Positions 27,906-36,304 of a DNA stretch of 64,000 nt are shown here, piece by piece. Position numbers and translations under genes: made by a program. The number at the start of each line of letters is the position of its first letter. The stretch's first letter is position 1. Origin of the DNA: Labrys wisconsinensis (GTDB lineage Bacteria; Pseudomonadota; Alphaproteobacteria; Rhizobiales; Labraceae); contig NZ_JAUSVX010000012.1 of NCBI RefSeq assembly GCF_030814995.1, forward strand, positions 186,001-250,000, in the 5' to 3' direction. Below the pieces are notes generated by a model. The model ran no database searches and was not told the DNA's origin. It saw only the letters and a list, made by a program, of their open reading frames with translations.

Positions 27906-28577
27906 TCAGCGTTGCTTCGGGGCCTTGGCCGGCACCTCGTCCGGGGCGTCGTCGGCTTCGGCCGCCTCGAGGTCCGCGGCCAGCGCCTTCGACGCGGCCT
28001 TGGCCCGGCGCAGCGACTCGGTGATGAGCGCATCGGTCAGCACCAGATGGGCCTCGCTCATGTCGGCGATGCGCAGCTCCACGTCGAGGGCCTCGCCGGC
28101 CTGGGCGTCGGAGCGGCGCAGCCGGGCCTTGACCCCGTCGGCGCCGAGCAGCGTGCCGCGGAAGCGGCGGCGGCCGGCGACGATCAGCGTCATGTCGATC
28201 TTGGCCTCGTGGCCGGCCCAGCGCTGGAAGTCGGAGGCCCGCACCAGCGGCCGGTCGATGCCGGCCGAGGAGACCTCCAGGTGATAGGCGCGGCCGATCG
28301 GGTCGTCGAGGTCGAGCACCGGGGAGAGCGCCTTGCTCACCGCTTCGCAATCGTCGACCGTCATCGTGCCGTCGGGCCGTTCGGCCATGATCTGCACCGT
28401 GCAGCCATTGTTGCCGTTGATACGCACCCGCACCAGGCGAAAGCCCATCGGCAGGATGGTGCGCTCGGCGATGACGGCGACGCGCGCGGCGGCGCCGGTC
28501 TCGGTGAGCAGCCGCGGCTCGTCCAGCGCGTCGGGCGCGAACGTGGGCCGGGCGATGTCGCTGTCGGCTTCAGCCAA
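27906..28577 (-). CDS. rimP: Ribosome maturation factor RimP
   Basis: A 223-residue factor for 30S assembly. The core (about 25-190) contains [36 protein letters not shown] and [15 protein letters not shown]. The C-terminal ~35 residues are acidic. No ATG fits the family start; the TTG at 28575-28577 gives MAEADSD with a 24-residue lead before the conserved part. It is the first gene of the operon and lies just behind a leader terminator. Confidence 0.94.
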   Translation of the reverse strand: MAEADSDIARPTFAPDALDEPRLLTETGAAARVAVIAERTILPMGFRLVRVRINGNNGCTVQIMAERPDGTMTVDDCEAVSKALSPVLDLDDPIGRAYHLEVSSAGIDRPLVRASDFQRWAGHEAKIDMTLIVAGRRRFRGTLLGADGVKARLRRSDAQAGEALDVELRIADMSEAHLVLTDALITESLRRAKAASKALAADLEAAEADDAPDEVPAKAPKQR

Positions 28578-28589
28578 GGAAGACCCCGC

Positions 28590-28626
28590 AAAACAAAAAG
28601 AGCGGGCCCCGACCGGAACCCACTCT
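28590..28626 (-). terminator. Leader terminator (attenuator) ahead of rimP-nusA operon
   Basis: On the minus strand AGAGTGGG (28626-28619) pairs with CCCGCTCT (28606-28599) over 8 bp around a 12-nt loop, directly followed by a T-rich run (TTTTTGTTTT, 28599-28590 with the final stem base). This is a good intrinsic terminator. No gene lies between it and the promoter at 28678-28706, and rimP starts 13 bp after it, so it should act as an attenuator. An ACGATC/GATCGT hairpin just upstream might be part of a switch. Confidence 0.75.
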
Positions 28627-28677
28627 CAACGGTACGATCAAGGATCGTCTATGAGATGTCCTTATCGGACGAGGCGG

Positions 28678-28706
28678 AATATAGGCTTTTCCGGCGTCGA
28701 TGCAAG
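28678..28706 (-). promoter_or_regulatory. Predicted sigma-70 promoter of the rimP-nusA-infB operon
   Basis: On the minus strand CTTGCA (28706-28701) and TATATT (28683-28678) are 17 bp apart, matching alphaproteobacterial housekeeping promoters. Expected transcription start is near 28670, leaving a leader of about 95 nt that contains the attenuator hairpin. Confidence 0.6.
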
Positions 28707-28852
28707 AGCCGGCCGGAACCGGCCCGATTCGCCGGCCGTTTCCACAGTGCTGGACGGGCCAGACCTTGCCTTGCGTCATGCGCGCGCCACGTGTTCAGGT
28801 TCGGTTCAGCAGCAGGCGGGTTGATTCCCGCCGACCCAAACAGGAGCACTGC

Positions 28853-31222
28853 ATGCCCCTCAAGACCTATCTCATCGGCCTCGCCGGCGCGCTGGCGCTC
28901 ACGGCCTCTCCGGCCGCGATCGCCGCGGCGCAGCAGGCTCCGGCCCTGCCGCTGGTGATGGCGCAAGCCGCTCCGGCCCCCGCCGAGGCCAATCCGGACG
29001 ATGCCCTGGCCAAGCGCCGCCAGAAGCTGCAGGAGATGCGGGACGCCCGGCAGGCCGAGCAGGGCGGCGAGCCCGACACGGCCAAGCCGCGCAAGCCGCG
29101 CAAGCCCCAGGACGCGGCCGAGCCCCAGCAGGCCGACCAGGGCGCGCAGCCGGCCGAGACGCCGGCGAAGCCCCGCAAGCCGCGCAAGCCCCAGGACGCC
29201 ACCGAGGCGCCCGCGCCGCAGCCGGCCGACCAGGGCGGCGAGCCCGACACCGCGAAACCGCGCAAGCCCCGCAAACCCCAGGACGCCGCCGAGGCGCCCG
29301 CGCCGCAGCCGGTCGACCAGGGCGCGCAGCCGGCCGAGACGCCGGCAAAGCCCCGCAAGCCGCGCAAGCCCCAGGATGCCGCCGAGACGCCGGCGCAGCC
29401 GGTCGACCAGGGCGCGCAGCCGGCCGAGACGCCCGTGAAGCCCCGCAAGCCGCGCCAGCCCGACGAGACCGCCCAGCCGGCATCGCCCCCGCCGGTCGAC
29501 CAGGGCGCCAATCCGCCGGCGGAGACGCCGGTGAAGCCGCGCAAGCCTCGCCAACCGGACGAAGCGGCCCAGCCGCAACCGCCGCAGCCGCTCGACCAGG
29601 GCGACAACCAGCCGGGCAAGCCGCGCCGCAAGCCCGACCAGGCCGGCGCGCCGGATCAGCCCCAGCCGGGCGGTCCCCCGAGCCCCCGGCCCGGCGACCA
29701 GGCGCGGCCGGAGACCAAGCCCGCACCGGTCGAGCAGGCCCAGCCGGAAACCCCGCCTGCGCCGGCCGCCGGCGGCGTCGATGTCCTCGGCGACAACCGC
29801 CCGCTCGACCAGCTCACCGACGCGGAGCTGCGCGCCCGCCTGCAGGCGGCCCGCGCCCGGGCCAACGACAAGAGCCTGCCGGCCCAGACGCGGGCGCAGC
29901 TGCGCGAGACCATCAAGGCCAGCGGCCAGGAGATTCTCGCCCGCCGGGCCCGCCGCGTGAACGGCCAGCAGCCGGACCAGGCCGGCCAAGTCCCAACGCC
30001 AGGCCTGCCGAAGCCCGGCCTGCCGATTCCGGGCACGCCGCCCGTCGTGGCCGAGCCCGCCCCAGGCCAGCCGCCGGCGGGACAACCCAATCCGGTGGTG
30101 ACCAACCCGCGCGTCGATCCCAATGCCGAGCGCCAGGCCGCCGCCCTGCTCGTGGACAATGCGCCGGCCACGGGCCTCTCGAACCAGGCGCTGCGCGGTC
30201 GTCTCAGCCTGTACCGCGACGCGCTCTCCGCCGGGAACCTCTCGCCGGAGACGCAGCGCCGGCTGCGCCAGCGCCTGAGCGCCGACAGCCAGACGCTGCG
30301 CCTGCGCGTGGCCGAGCAGGAGACCGCGGTGCCGGGCCAGCCGAATCCGCCGCAGGGCGCCGGCCGGCCGCCGCGCATGCCGCCGCCGCTGGTGGTGCTG
30401 CAGCCCACGCTGCAGGACATCCCCGGCATCATCGCCGATCGCCGGCCTCCGGCCGGGCTCGACGAGCGGACGCTCAACCGGCGCATCTTGGTCTATCGCG
30501 ACGCCGTGAACGATCCGCGCTACGGCGACGCCGACCGCGCCTATTTCCAGCGCTATCTCCTGGCCGACCGCGAGGAATTGCGTCGCCGCATGATGGAGGA
30601 CCGGCGCCAGCGCCTGGACGATCTGCGCTGGGCTCGCGACAACCGCCAGCTCGACGTCGACATCGACGTCGACCTCAGGCCGCCGATGCCCTCGCGGCCG
30701 CCGATCCAGACCATCTGGGCGGCGGAGGTCGACGACAGCGCGATCGAGGAGCAGCTGATCGCCCGGCCGCTGCGGCCCCTGCCCCAGCGCTATCCGCGCC
30801 AGGTGCTGATGGCGCAGCCGGAAACCGTGCTGACGCGACCCGAGATCCGTCAGTCGATCCCGAGCGTCGAGCTCGACACGATCCATTTCGGCTTCAACCA
30901 GGCAGTGGTCAGCGAAGAGGAGATCGCCAATCTCGACCGCATCGGCCGGATCCTGGAAAAGATCGTCGCCGCGCACCCGAACGAGGTGTTCCTGATCGAG
31001 GGGCACACCGACGCAGTCGGGAGCGATGCCTCCAATCTGGTGCTGTCGCGCCAGCGGGCCGAGGCGGTGAAGCAGGCGCTGACCGAGTACTATCAGATCT
31101 CGCCCGACAACCTGACCACCGCCGGCCTCGGAGCCCGCTACCTCAAGGTGCAGACGCCGGATCCGGAGCAGGAGAACCGGCGCGTCACCATCCGCCGCAT
31201 CACGGCGCTGGTGCAGAACTGA
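28853..31222 (+). CDS. Large OmpA-family protein with Pro/Lys-rich repeats
   Basis: A 789-residue exported protein. Signal peptide about 1-25 (LIGLAGALALTASPAAIAAA). Residues about 70-270 hold repeats built on KPRKPRKPQD and (V/A)DQGAQPAETP. The middle has two related helical segments (residues about 310-360 and 430-480, seen as LTDAELRARLQAARARAN and LSNQALRGRLSLYRDALS) and a further charged region. The C-terminal OmpA/MotB domain (about 670-789) has IHFGFNQAVVSEEE and IEGHTDAVGSDASNLVLSRQRAEAV, the peptidoglycan-binding signature. It probably tethers the envelope to the cell wall. The ATG at 28853 follows CAGGAG. Confidence 0.88.
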   Translation: MPLKTYLIGLAGALALTASPAAIAAAQQAPALPLVMAQAAPAPAEANPDDALAKRRQKLQEMRDARQAEQGGEPDTAKPRKPRKPQDAAEPQQADQGAQPAETPAKPRKPRKPQDATEAPAPQPADQGGEPDTAKPRKPRKPQDAAEAPAPQPVDQGAQPAETPAKPRKPRKPQDAAETPAQPVDQGAQPAETPVKPRKPRQPDETAQPASPPPVDQGANPPAETPVKPRKPRQPDEAAQPQPPQPLDQGDNQPGKPRRKPDQAGAPDQPQPGGPPSPRPGDQARPETKPAPVEQAQPETPPAPAAGGVDVLGDNRPLDQLTDAELRARLQAARARANDKSLPAQTRAQLRETIKASGQEILARRARRVNGQQPDQAGQVPTPGLPKPGLPIPGTPPVVAEPAPGQPPAGQPNPVVTNPRVDPNAERQAAALLVDNAPATGLSNQALRGRLSLYRDALSAGNLSPETQRRLRQRLSADSQTLRLRVAEQETAVPGQPNPPQGAGRPPRMPPPLVVLQPTLQDIPGIIADRRPPAGLDERTLNRRILVYRDAVNDPRYGDADRAYFQRYLLADREELRRRMMEDRRQRLDDLRWARDNRQLDVDIDVDLRPPMPSRPPIQTIWAAEVDDSAIEEQLIARPLRPLPQRYPRQVLMAQPETVLTRPEIRQSIPSVELDTIHFGFNQAVVSEEEIANLDRIGRILEKIVAAHPNEVFLIEGHTDAVGSDASNLVLSRQRAEAVKQALTEYYQISPDNLTTAGLGARYLKVQTPDPEQENRRVTIRRITALVQN
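29065..29640 (+). repeat. Imperfect tandem repeats encoding KPRKPRKPQD units
   Basis: Six to seven imperfect repeats of roughly 75-105 bp encode alternating KPRKPRKPQD and DQGAQPAETP blocks in the OmpA-family protein. The repeats are strongly basic and proline-rich, which suggests an extended, positively charged spacer able to contact teichoic-like or lipopolysaccharide phosphates or peptidoglycan. Copy number probably varies. Confidence 0.8.
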
Positions 31223-31238
31223 CCGGCTCCCGCCTGGC

Positions 31239-31353
31239 GCGCTGCGCCCGGCGGGAGCGACAAGCCAAGCCGAGGGCAACCGCCCTCGGCGAGCCGGGGG
31301 CGCCGCGCCCGGCCGGAGCGGCAAGCACAGGCCGGGGGCCAACGCCCCCGGCG
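31239..31353. repeat. Duplicated hairpin unit between convergent genes
   Basis: Two related ~53-bp units start at 31239 and 31300 (61 bp apart), each beginning GCGC(T/C)GCGCCCGG. Each ends in a perfect 9-bp stem hairpin: GCCGAGGGC/GCCCTCGGC at 31269-31290 (AACC loop) and GCCGGGGGC/GCCCCCGGC at 31331-31352 (CAAC loop). They fill the 145-bp gap between the convergent stops at 31222 and 31368 and may act as bidirectional terminators, although no T-run is present. Confidence 0.7.
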
Positions 31354-31367
31354 GGCTTGCCGGCCTC

Positions 31368-32471
31368 TCAGGACGCGCGCAGCAGCGCGATCTCGGCCAC
31401 GGGCATGCCGTGGTCGGACATCGTCCGGTCGCCGCTGCGCAGGTCGCTCATGTGCATGTCGACGACGTGGTCGTTGTAGAGCTGGAGATAGCGCATCTCG
31501 CCGATACGGTTCGGGTTGCGCGGATAGAAGTCCTGGCTCAGCAGGATGTGGTCCAGCACCTGATAGTCGCCGAAATGGATGTGGGTGTAGAGGGTCGCGC
31601 CCTTCATGTGGCCGGACTGCATGTCCGCGGCGGAATAGAGGTGCAGGTCCCACAGGCGGCGATTCCTGCGGCTCCAGTCCTGCGGGTCGGCCATCAGCGC
31701 CTTGAGGCTCTCGGGCAGCGGCTCCTCGCCGCGCACCAGGCTGGTGGTGACGCTCTCCAGCCCGTCATTGAGGTCGCCCAGCACCATGACCGGCTTGGGG
31801 ACCGGCCCGCGCTCGGCCATGTCGCGGGTGAGCATGAGGCGCAGCGCCGCAGCCTCGGCGCCGCGCTGCACCAGCGCCCGCAGCACGGCCGCGGCGCGGA
31901 CGGCCGGGTTGCGCGGGTCCTCGCCGTCGAGGACGATCGGCCGCTTCGATTTGAGATGCACGACATAGACGGTGAGCACGATGCCGCCGGGCAGCGCCAC
32001 CTCGGCGCGCAGCACCGGCCGCTCGAAGAAGCGCAGGCCGGTCGCCACGGCGACCTGGCTGCCGGCCTCGTCGCGGCGGGCGACGAAGCGGTCGTCGAGC
32101 TCGGGCGGGAAGGTGGCGATCGCCTCCATGCGCATCACCGGCAGGCGGCTGGCGAGCCCGAGGCGCGGCGCGTTCAGCGCGCCGTCCGCGGTCTTGGGAC
32201 CGTCGTCGTCCGCGCCGGGCGCGGCGACGAAGGCGCCGCGGAACCGCTCGGACTTGCCGACGGCGATGCGCAGGGCCTCCTCGTGGAACACTTCCTGGAA
32301 GCCGACGAGATCGGCGCAGGCCCGCTCGATCATGCCGCCGATCCAGGCCGTCTTGGCCTCGTGCTCGGCGAGGGAATAGGGCTCCTGGTCGTGGAAGCGC
32401 ACGCCGGGCCTGGCGAGGAGGAAGGTGTTGAGCGTGGCGATGCGCAGGATCGGAGCGGGCATGGCGGTCAT
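31368..32471 (-). CDS. Endonuclease/exonuclease/phosphatase family protein
   Basis: A 367-residue member of the EEP superfamily (DNase I-like fold), which hydrolyses phosphodiester bonds in nucleic acids or lipids with a divalent metal. Seen are RIATLNTFLLARPG, LVGFQEVFHEE with the metal-binding glutamate, VVHLKSKRP, VMVLGDLNDG, and near the end DHILLSQDF and MSDHGMPVAE with the catalytic His. No signal peptide is evident, so it is probably cytosolic. It converges with the OmpA-family gene. Substrate unknown. Confidence 0.9.
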   Translation of the reverse strand: MTAMPAPILRIATLNTFLLARPGVRFHDQEPYSLAEHEAKTAWIGGMIERACADLVGFQEVFHEEALRIAVGKSERFRGAFVAAPGADDDGPKTADGALNAPRLGLASRLPVMRMEAIATFPPELDDRFVARRDEAGSQVAVATGLRFFERPVLRAEVALPGGIVLTVYVVHLKSKRPIVLDGEDPRNPAVRAAAVLRALVQRGAEAAALRLMLTRDMAERGPVPKPVMVLGDLNDGLESVTTSLVRGEEPLPESLKALMADPQDWSRRNRRLWDLHLYSAADMQSGHMKGATLYTHIHFGDYQVLDHILLSQDFYPRNPNRIGEMRYLQLYNDHVVDMHMSDLRSGDRTMSDHGMPVAEIALLRAS

Positions 32472-32647
32472 TCGTCACTGTCTTCCCGGCCCGACGGGCC
32501 GGCCGGGGCACCCCGGTCCAGCCGCCGCGGCGCACCCGGCCCCGAGGGCCGACGCCCATGCCGCATCGGCTTGCGCTCAGCATGAACCGGCCCGGGCCGG
32601 CGTTGCAACGGCTTCGATCGCAGCGGCGCCGGCCATCCACCGCCGCT

Positions 32648-33649
32648 TCAGCGGACCTTGCAGAACCGCTTCAGCTGCCCGCCGGAGTCGGGATCGCCAC
32701 GCGTCGCGCCCTCCTGCCAGAGGCTGCAGGCCTTGTCGCGGTTTCGCCGCATGCCGATGCCGTCATAGGTCATGTTGCCGAGCTTGGCATAGCCGTTGGG
32801 ATCGCCGGCATCGATGGCCTGTTGGTAATAGTCCATGGCCGTCTTGAGGTCGCGCCGGATGCCGCGGCCGAACTGGTAGAGCAAGCCCAGGCCGGTCAGG
32901 GAATTCGGGACCTCGGCCTTGGACTGCTCGTACAGGGTGAAGGCCATGCCGTAGTCCTTCTTCATGCCGCCCGGGCCGGTGACGAAGATCGTGGCAAGAT
33001 TGTAGGCGGCCTTGGAGTGGCCGCGCTTGACCGCCTCGCCATAGGCGGTGACGGCGTCCTTGACGTTGCCGGCCTTGTCGTAGGAGCGCGCCAGCTGATG
33101 GAAGACGCGGGCCGGAGCATCCGACGTCTCCGCCACCTTGCGGCAGGCGGCGATCGCCGCGAAGGTGTTGATGCTGTTGTACTCGACGCCGGGCAGATTG
33201 TCGGGCTTCTGCTTGTCCCTGGGATCGGCCGCCGCACGATCGCAGGCTTCGAGATCGGCCGAGGAGGCGGCCTTCGGCTGCACCGGAACGTCCCGCGACG
33301 GCTGCTGCACCGGCTGGGGCCCGGCCGGCTCGACGGGGGGCGACTGGGGTGCAGCCGTCTCGGGGGCGGGTGGCGGCGGCGCGGCGGCGCGCAGGGATTT
33401 GATCTTGATTTCGGCCAGGGCCTTGTAGGTGCCGGGGAACGTGCCCTTCTGGACCTGATCGAGATAGGCTTCGAACATGGCCGGGTCGGTGCTGTTCTGG
33501 ATGGTCTGCCAGAAAATGTCCTCCGCCGCCGGCGCGGCTTGCGCGACCCGGACGAGCGTGCCGGCGCCGTCGGCCGCATTCGCCGGCGCGGGCACGCCGA
33601 TCACGACCGGCACGACGGACAGAAGGATGGCGACGAGTTTGGCCGGCAT
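32648..33649 (-). CDS. Secreted Sel1-repeat protein, paralogue of the adjacent caspase
   Basis: A 333-residue protein with a signal peptide (about 1-25, ending PANA). A conserved module follows: EDIFWQTIQNSTDPAMFEAY with LDQVQKGTFPGTYKALAEIK. Then come a proline-rich linker, an EACDRAAADP segment with paired cysteines, and Sel1/TPR-like repeats (NLATIFVTGPGG, GLLYQFGRGIRRD, KLGNMTYDGIGMRR). The module matches the neighbouring caspase protein at 33 of 46 positions, but the caspase domain is missing. It is tandem with that gene on the same strand, so duplication followed by domain loss or gain is likely. It probably works as a periplasmic scaffold. Confidence 0.85.
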   Translation of the reverse strand: MPAKLVAILLSVVPVVIGVPAPANAADGAGTLVRVAQAAPAAEDIFWQTIQNSTDPAMFEAYLDQVQKGTFPGTYKALAEIKIKSLRAAAPPPPAPETAAPQSPPVEPAGPQPVQQPSRDVPVQPKAASSADLEACDRAAADPRDKQKPDNLPGVEYNSINTFAAIAACRKVAETSDAPARVFHQLARSYDKAGNVKDAVTAYGEAVKRGHSKAAYNLATIFVTGPGGMKKDYGMAFTLYEQSKAEVPNSLTGLGLLYQFGRGIRRDLKTAMDYYQQAIDAGDPNGYAKLGNMTYDGIGMRRNRDKACSLWQEGATRGDPDSGGQLKRFCKVR

Positions 33650-33778
33650 GATGCACCCCAGAGGCAGTCCCGTGTCGCAACGATAGGTCGCCGCCGCACC
33701 GGCCTCAAGCCGCCCGCGGCGCCCCTGTAACCTCGGCAACAGGCGGTCGTGGCTCAGCCCGGCTGAGGCGGTCAGGGC

Positions 33779-35488
33779 TCAGCCGGGCTGGCAGAACGAC
33801 CGGAGACTGGCGGCGGCGGCCGGGTCGCCGTGCGAGGCCCCCTCGGTGAACAGCTCGCAGGCCTTGCGCTTGTCCCTGGCGACGCCGCGTCCGTAGAGAT
33901 AGAGCAGGCCGTATTCGGCGTAGACGCTCGGCTCGCCGGCCGTGACGGCCAGCTGGTAGAGGCCGGCGGCCTTGCGGTAGTCGCGGTCGGCTCCCTGCCC
34001 GTTGGCATACATCGAGGCGACGCGCACGAGGGCCGGCAGGAAGCCGGCATCGGCCGCCCTCAGGAAGAGCGACATCGCCATCGGCCCGCTCCTGGCGACG
34101 CCGCGCCCGGCGAGATAGCGATCCGCCTCGTGGTACAGCGCCAGCGGATGCCCGAGCGCAACGGCCTTGTCGTAGAAGGTCGCGGCACGATCGGCGCTGC
34201 CCGCCTTCTCATAGGCATTGGCGAGCTCGTAGAACGCGCGGCGCGGCGGCTTGGCCAGGACCACGGCCTTGCTGCAGGCGGCAATCGCGGCCTGGGCCGT
34301 GACCATGTCGAGCTCGACGCCGGCGATCGCGGCCGGCTTGTCGGGATCGCGCCGGTCGGCGGCGGCGCGATCGCAGGCCTCGATCTCCGGCGACGTTGCG
34401 CCCTGGGCTGCCGGCCGCGCCACCGGCTGCGGCGGCGTCAGGCTCGCCTCCTGGGTCGGCGCGGGCGGCGGAGGCGGCGACGCGCCGGGCTTGGGACGCA
34501 GCGCCGCCAGCTTGATCGCGGCCAGCGCCTTGTAGGTTCCCGTGAAAGCCCCGGCGTCGACCTGCGCCAGATAGGCCTCGAACATGGCGGGATCGGAGCT
34601 CGCCTGGATCGATTGCCAGAAAATATCCTCCGAAGCCGCGCTGCGGCCCGGCGTCGCCGACGCCGCGGGCCTGGGCGCCTCCGGACGGGCCACCGGCAAG
34701 GCGCCGGTCAGGGTGACGCGGCCGACGATGCCGTCGTAATAGGCCGGCACCTGGTCGTGCCCGACACTGCGGGCGAGCGCCCGCACCTTCTCCTGGGTCT
34801 CCTTGGCCATATCGATCAGGGACAGGTCCTGGCGACCGAGCAGCGGCAGGAAGCTGCGGACGAACACCGAGGTCTTCTCCGGGTCGTCGGACGACAGCTT
34901 GTCGAGCGCCTCCTGCTTGGAGCCGGCCGAGAACATGATGAAGACGCCGCCCTCCGCGTCCATGCGGGCGAGGCCGCGGGTGCCGCCGAGGCCGCGCGTG
35001 CCGGAGCGGGCGAAAGGATTGTTGCGGCAGGCGTCGAGGATGGCGACCACCGTGCCGGCGCCCTTGGCCCGGAAGCGGTCGATGATGTCGGCGGCGTTGA
35101 AGGATTCGTCCTTCACCAGCCCCGACTCGCCCTCGCGCGCCGCGGGCACGTCCACCGGCAGCAGCCAGTTCTGGCCATCGATCTCGAAGCCGTGGCCGGA
35201 ATAGTGGAACACCACCGTGTCGCCCGGCTCGATCTCGCCCTCGACCGTCGCCAGGGCCCGGCTGATCTGGCGCTTGGTGCCGTTCTCCACCAGCTCGACC
35301 GTGAAGCCGGCACGCCTCAGGCCGTCGCTCATGGCGCGGGCATCGTCGACGGCGGCCTGCAGCGGCGGCACCTCCTGATAGGCGTTGTTGCCGACGACGA
35401 CCGCGAGGTTCTTGGCCATGACGGGCGCCGCAGCGCCGAAGCAGGCGCAAAGTCCGAGCACCATGATGGCGGCGAGGTGCGGTCTCAT
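33779..35488 (-). CDS. Secreted caspase-family (peptidase C14) protein with Sel1 repeats
   Basis: A 569-residue protein. Signal peptide about 1-25. The caspase p20-like domain (about 27-260) begins NLAVVVGNNAYQEVPPL and has the catalytic pair His99 (FHYSGHGFE) and Cys154 (AILDACRNNPF), so it should be an active cysteine peptidase, as in metacaspase/orthocaspase families. Next are the EDIFWQSIQASSDPAMFEAY module (about 290-335), a proline-rich linker, an EACDRAAAD segment and Sel1 repeats (about 420-565) ending in a cysteine (CQPG). The start ATG at 35486-35488 gives the signal peptide; 15 upstream codons are not needed. Confidence 0.9.
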   Translation of the reverse strand: MRPHLAAIMVLGLCACFGAAAPVMAKNLAVVVGNNAYQEVPPLQAAVDDARAMSDGLRRAGFTVELVENGTKRQISRALATVEGEIEPGDTVVFHYSGHGFEIDGQNWLLPVDVPAAREGESGLVKDESFNAADIIDRFRAKGAGTVVAILDACRNNPFARSGTRGLGGTRGLARMDAEGGVFIMFSAGSKQEALDKLSSDDPEKTSVFVRSFLPLLGRQDLSLIDMAKETQEKVRALARSVGHDQVPAYYDGIVGRVTLTGALPVARPEAPRPAASATPGRSAASEDIFWQSIQASSDPAMFEAYLAQVDAGAFTGTYKALAAIKLAALRPKPGASPPPPPAPTQEASLTPPQPVARPAAQGATSPEIEACDRAAADRRDPDKPAAIAGVELDMVTAQAAIAACSKAVVLAKPPRRAFYELANAYEKAGSADRAATFYDKAVALGHPLALYHEADRYLAGRGVARSGPMAMSLFLRAADAGFLPALVRVASMYANGQGADRDYRKAAGLYQLAVTAGEPSVYAEYGLLYLYGRGVARDKRKACELFTEGASHGDPAAAASLRSFCQPG

Positions 35489-35642
35489 GACGGGCCTCCG
35501 ATCGTCCGACCTTAGGCCGGACCGGCACGCCATGGAAAGGCGCGGCTCGCGAGCATAGCCGGCATCACCGCACGCGACGTGTCATGGCGCACACCGGATA
35601 CGCCCGACGCCCGTCCCGCAGCCCCTGGGGCCGTCCAACGCT

Positions 35643-35930
35643 TCAGGGCGGCGGCTGGCTCGACGGTCTGCTCCTGGAGCAGGCCAGCGCGCTCTTGATG
35701 CAGGCGATGCCCGGGGTGGAGCAGTGCGCCTCGCCCTGCTCGATGCGGCAGACCATGCAGGCGTCGGTGATCTCCAGGCAGTCGGGATGGGCCCGGACGA
35801 AAGCCAGGACGGAATCGGGTGCCGGCTCGGGCAAGGCCGGTTCGGCGGGCTTGGCGCCGTCGGCCGCGGCCGGTCCGCATCCCAGGAGCAGGGCGAGGAC
35901 GGCGGCGGCGAGGCGGCGATCGCCCGTCAT
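35643..35930 (-). CDS. Small secreted cysteine-rich protein
   Basis: An unrecognised 95-residue protein with a clear signal peptide (LAAAVLALLLGCGPAAADG). The mature part has a spacing of cysteines (HPDCLEITDACMVCRIEQGEAHCSTPGIACIKSALAC), consistent with a disulfide-bonded periplasmic protein. A lipobox-like LLGC at the signal region raises the alternative of a lipoprotein. It is 5 bp after the DUF423 gene, on the same strand as engB, and is probably the last gene of the rpmH-yidC run. Confidence 0.72.
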   Translation of the reverse strand: MTGDRRLAAAVLALLLGCGPAAADGAKPAEPALPEPAPDSVLAFVRAHPDCLEITDACMVCRIEQGEAHCSTPGIACIKSALACSRSRPSSQPPP

Positions 35931-35935
35931 GCGCG

Positions 35936-36304
35936 TCAGGGCCGGGGAACGGGGAGGAGCGCCGCGACGGCGAGCAGCAGCCAGGCGCCGATGGCGAGCG
36001 AACCGCCGGTGGGTGCAGCCATCGGGAAGAGATGGCCTCCGGTGAGGGCGTTGAGCGTCACGTCGCCCGAGAACAGGGCGACGGCCAGGACCAGGAGCAC
36101 GGCCGCCGTCAGCGCGAGCGCCGGATGCAGCAGGCCGGCACGTCGCGCCGCGGCGAGCGCCAGCAGCGCCGGGGCGTGGGCGAGCGCCATGATCGCGGCA
36201 TAGTCGATGGTCGGCCATTTGCCATGGGCGGCGAGGGCGAGGAGGCCGATGCCGGCCGCGCCGAACAAAGCGGCGACGGCGGCGAGGGCGCGGTCCGGCC
36301 TCAT
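35936..36304 (-). CDS. DUF423 family small membrane protein
   Basis: A 122-residue inner-membrane protein with four hydrophobic helices (LAAVAALFGAAGIGLLALAAHG, ALLALAAARRAG, ALALTAAVLLVLAVALFSGDV, IGAWLLLAVAALL). The AHG near the first helix and FSGDV...LTGGHLFPMAAPTGG are the DUF423 hallmarks (YgdD-like). Function is unknown. Its ATG overlaps the engB stop by 3 bp, so the two are translationally coupled. Confidence 0.9.
   Translation of the reverse strand: MRPDRALAAVAALFGAAGIGLLALAAHGKWPTIDYAAIMALAHAPALLALAAARRAGLLHPALALTAAVLLVLAVALFSGDVTLNALTGGHLFPMAAPTGGSLAIGAWLLLAVAALLPVPRP

Noticed and set aside
28627-28852. Possible tRNA or small RNA gene before rimP, as in E. coli metY
   Set aside because: No cloverleaf or CCA-type end was found; the region holds a promoter and leader only.
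28649-31342. Minus-strand frame opposite the OmpA-family gene
   Set aside because: The plus strand carries the signal peptide and OmpA motif; the antisense product is a repeat shadow.
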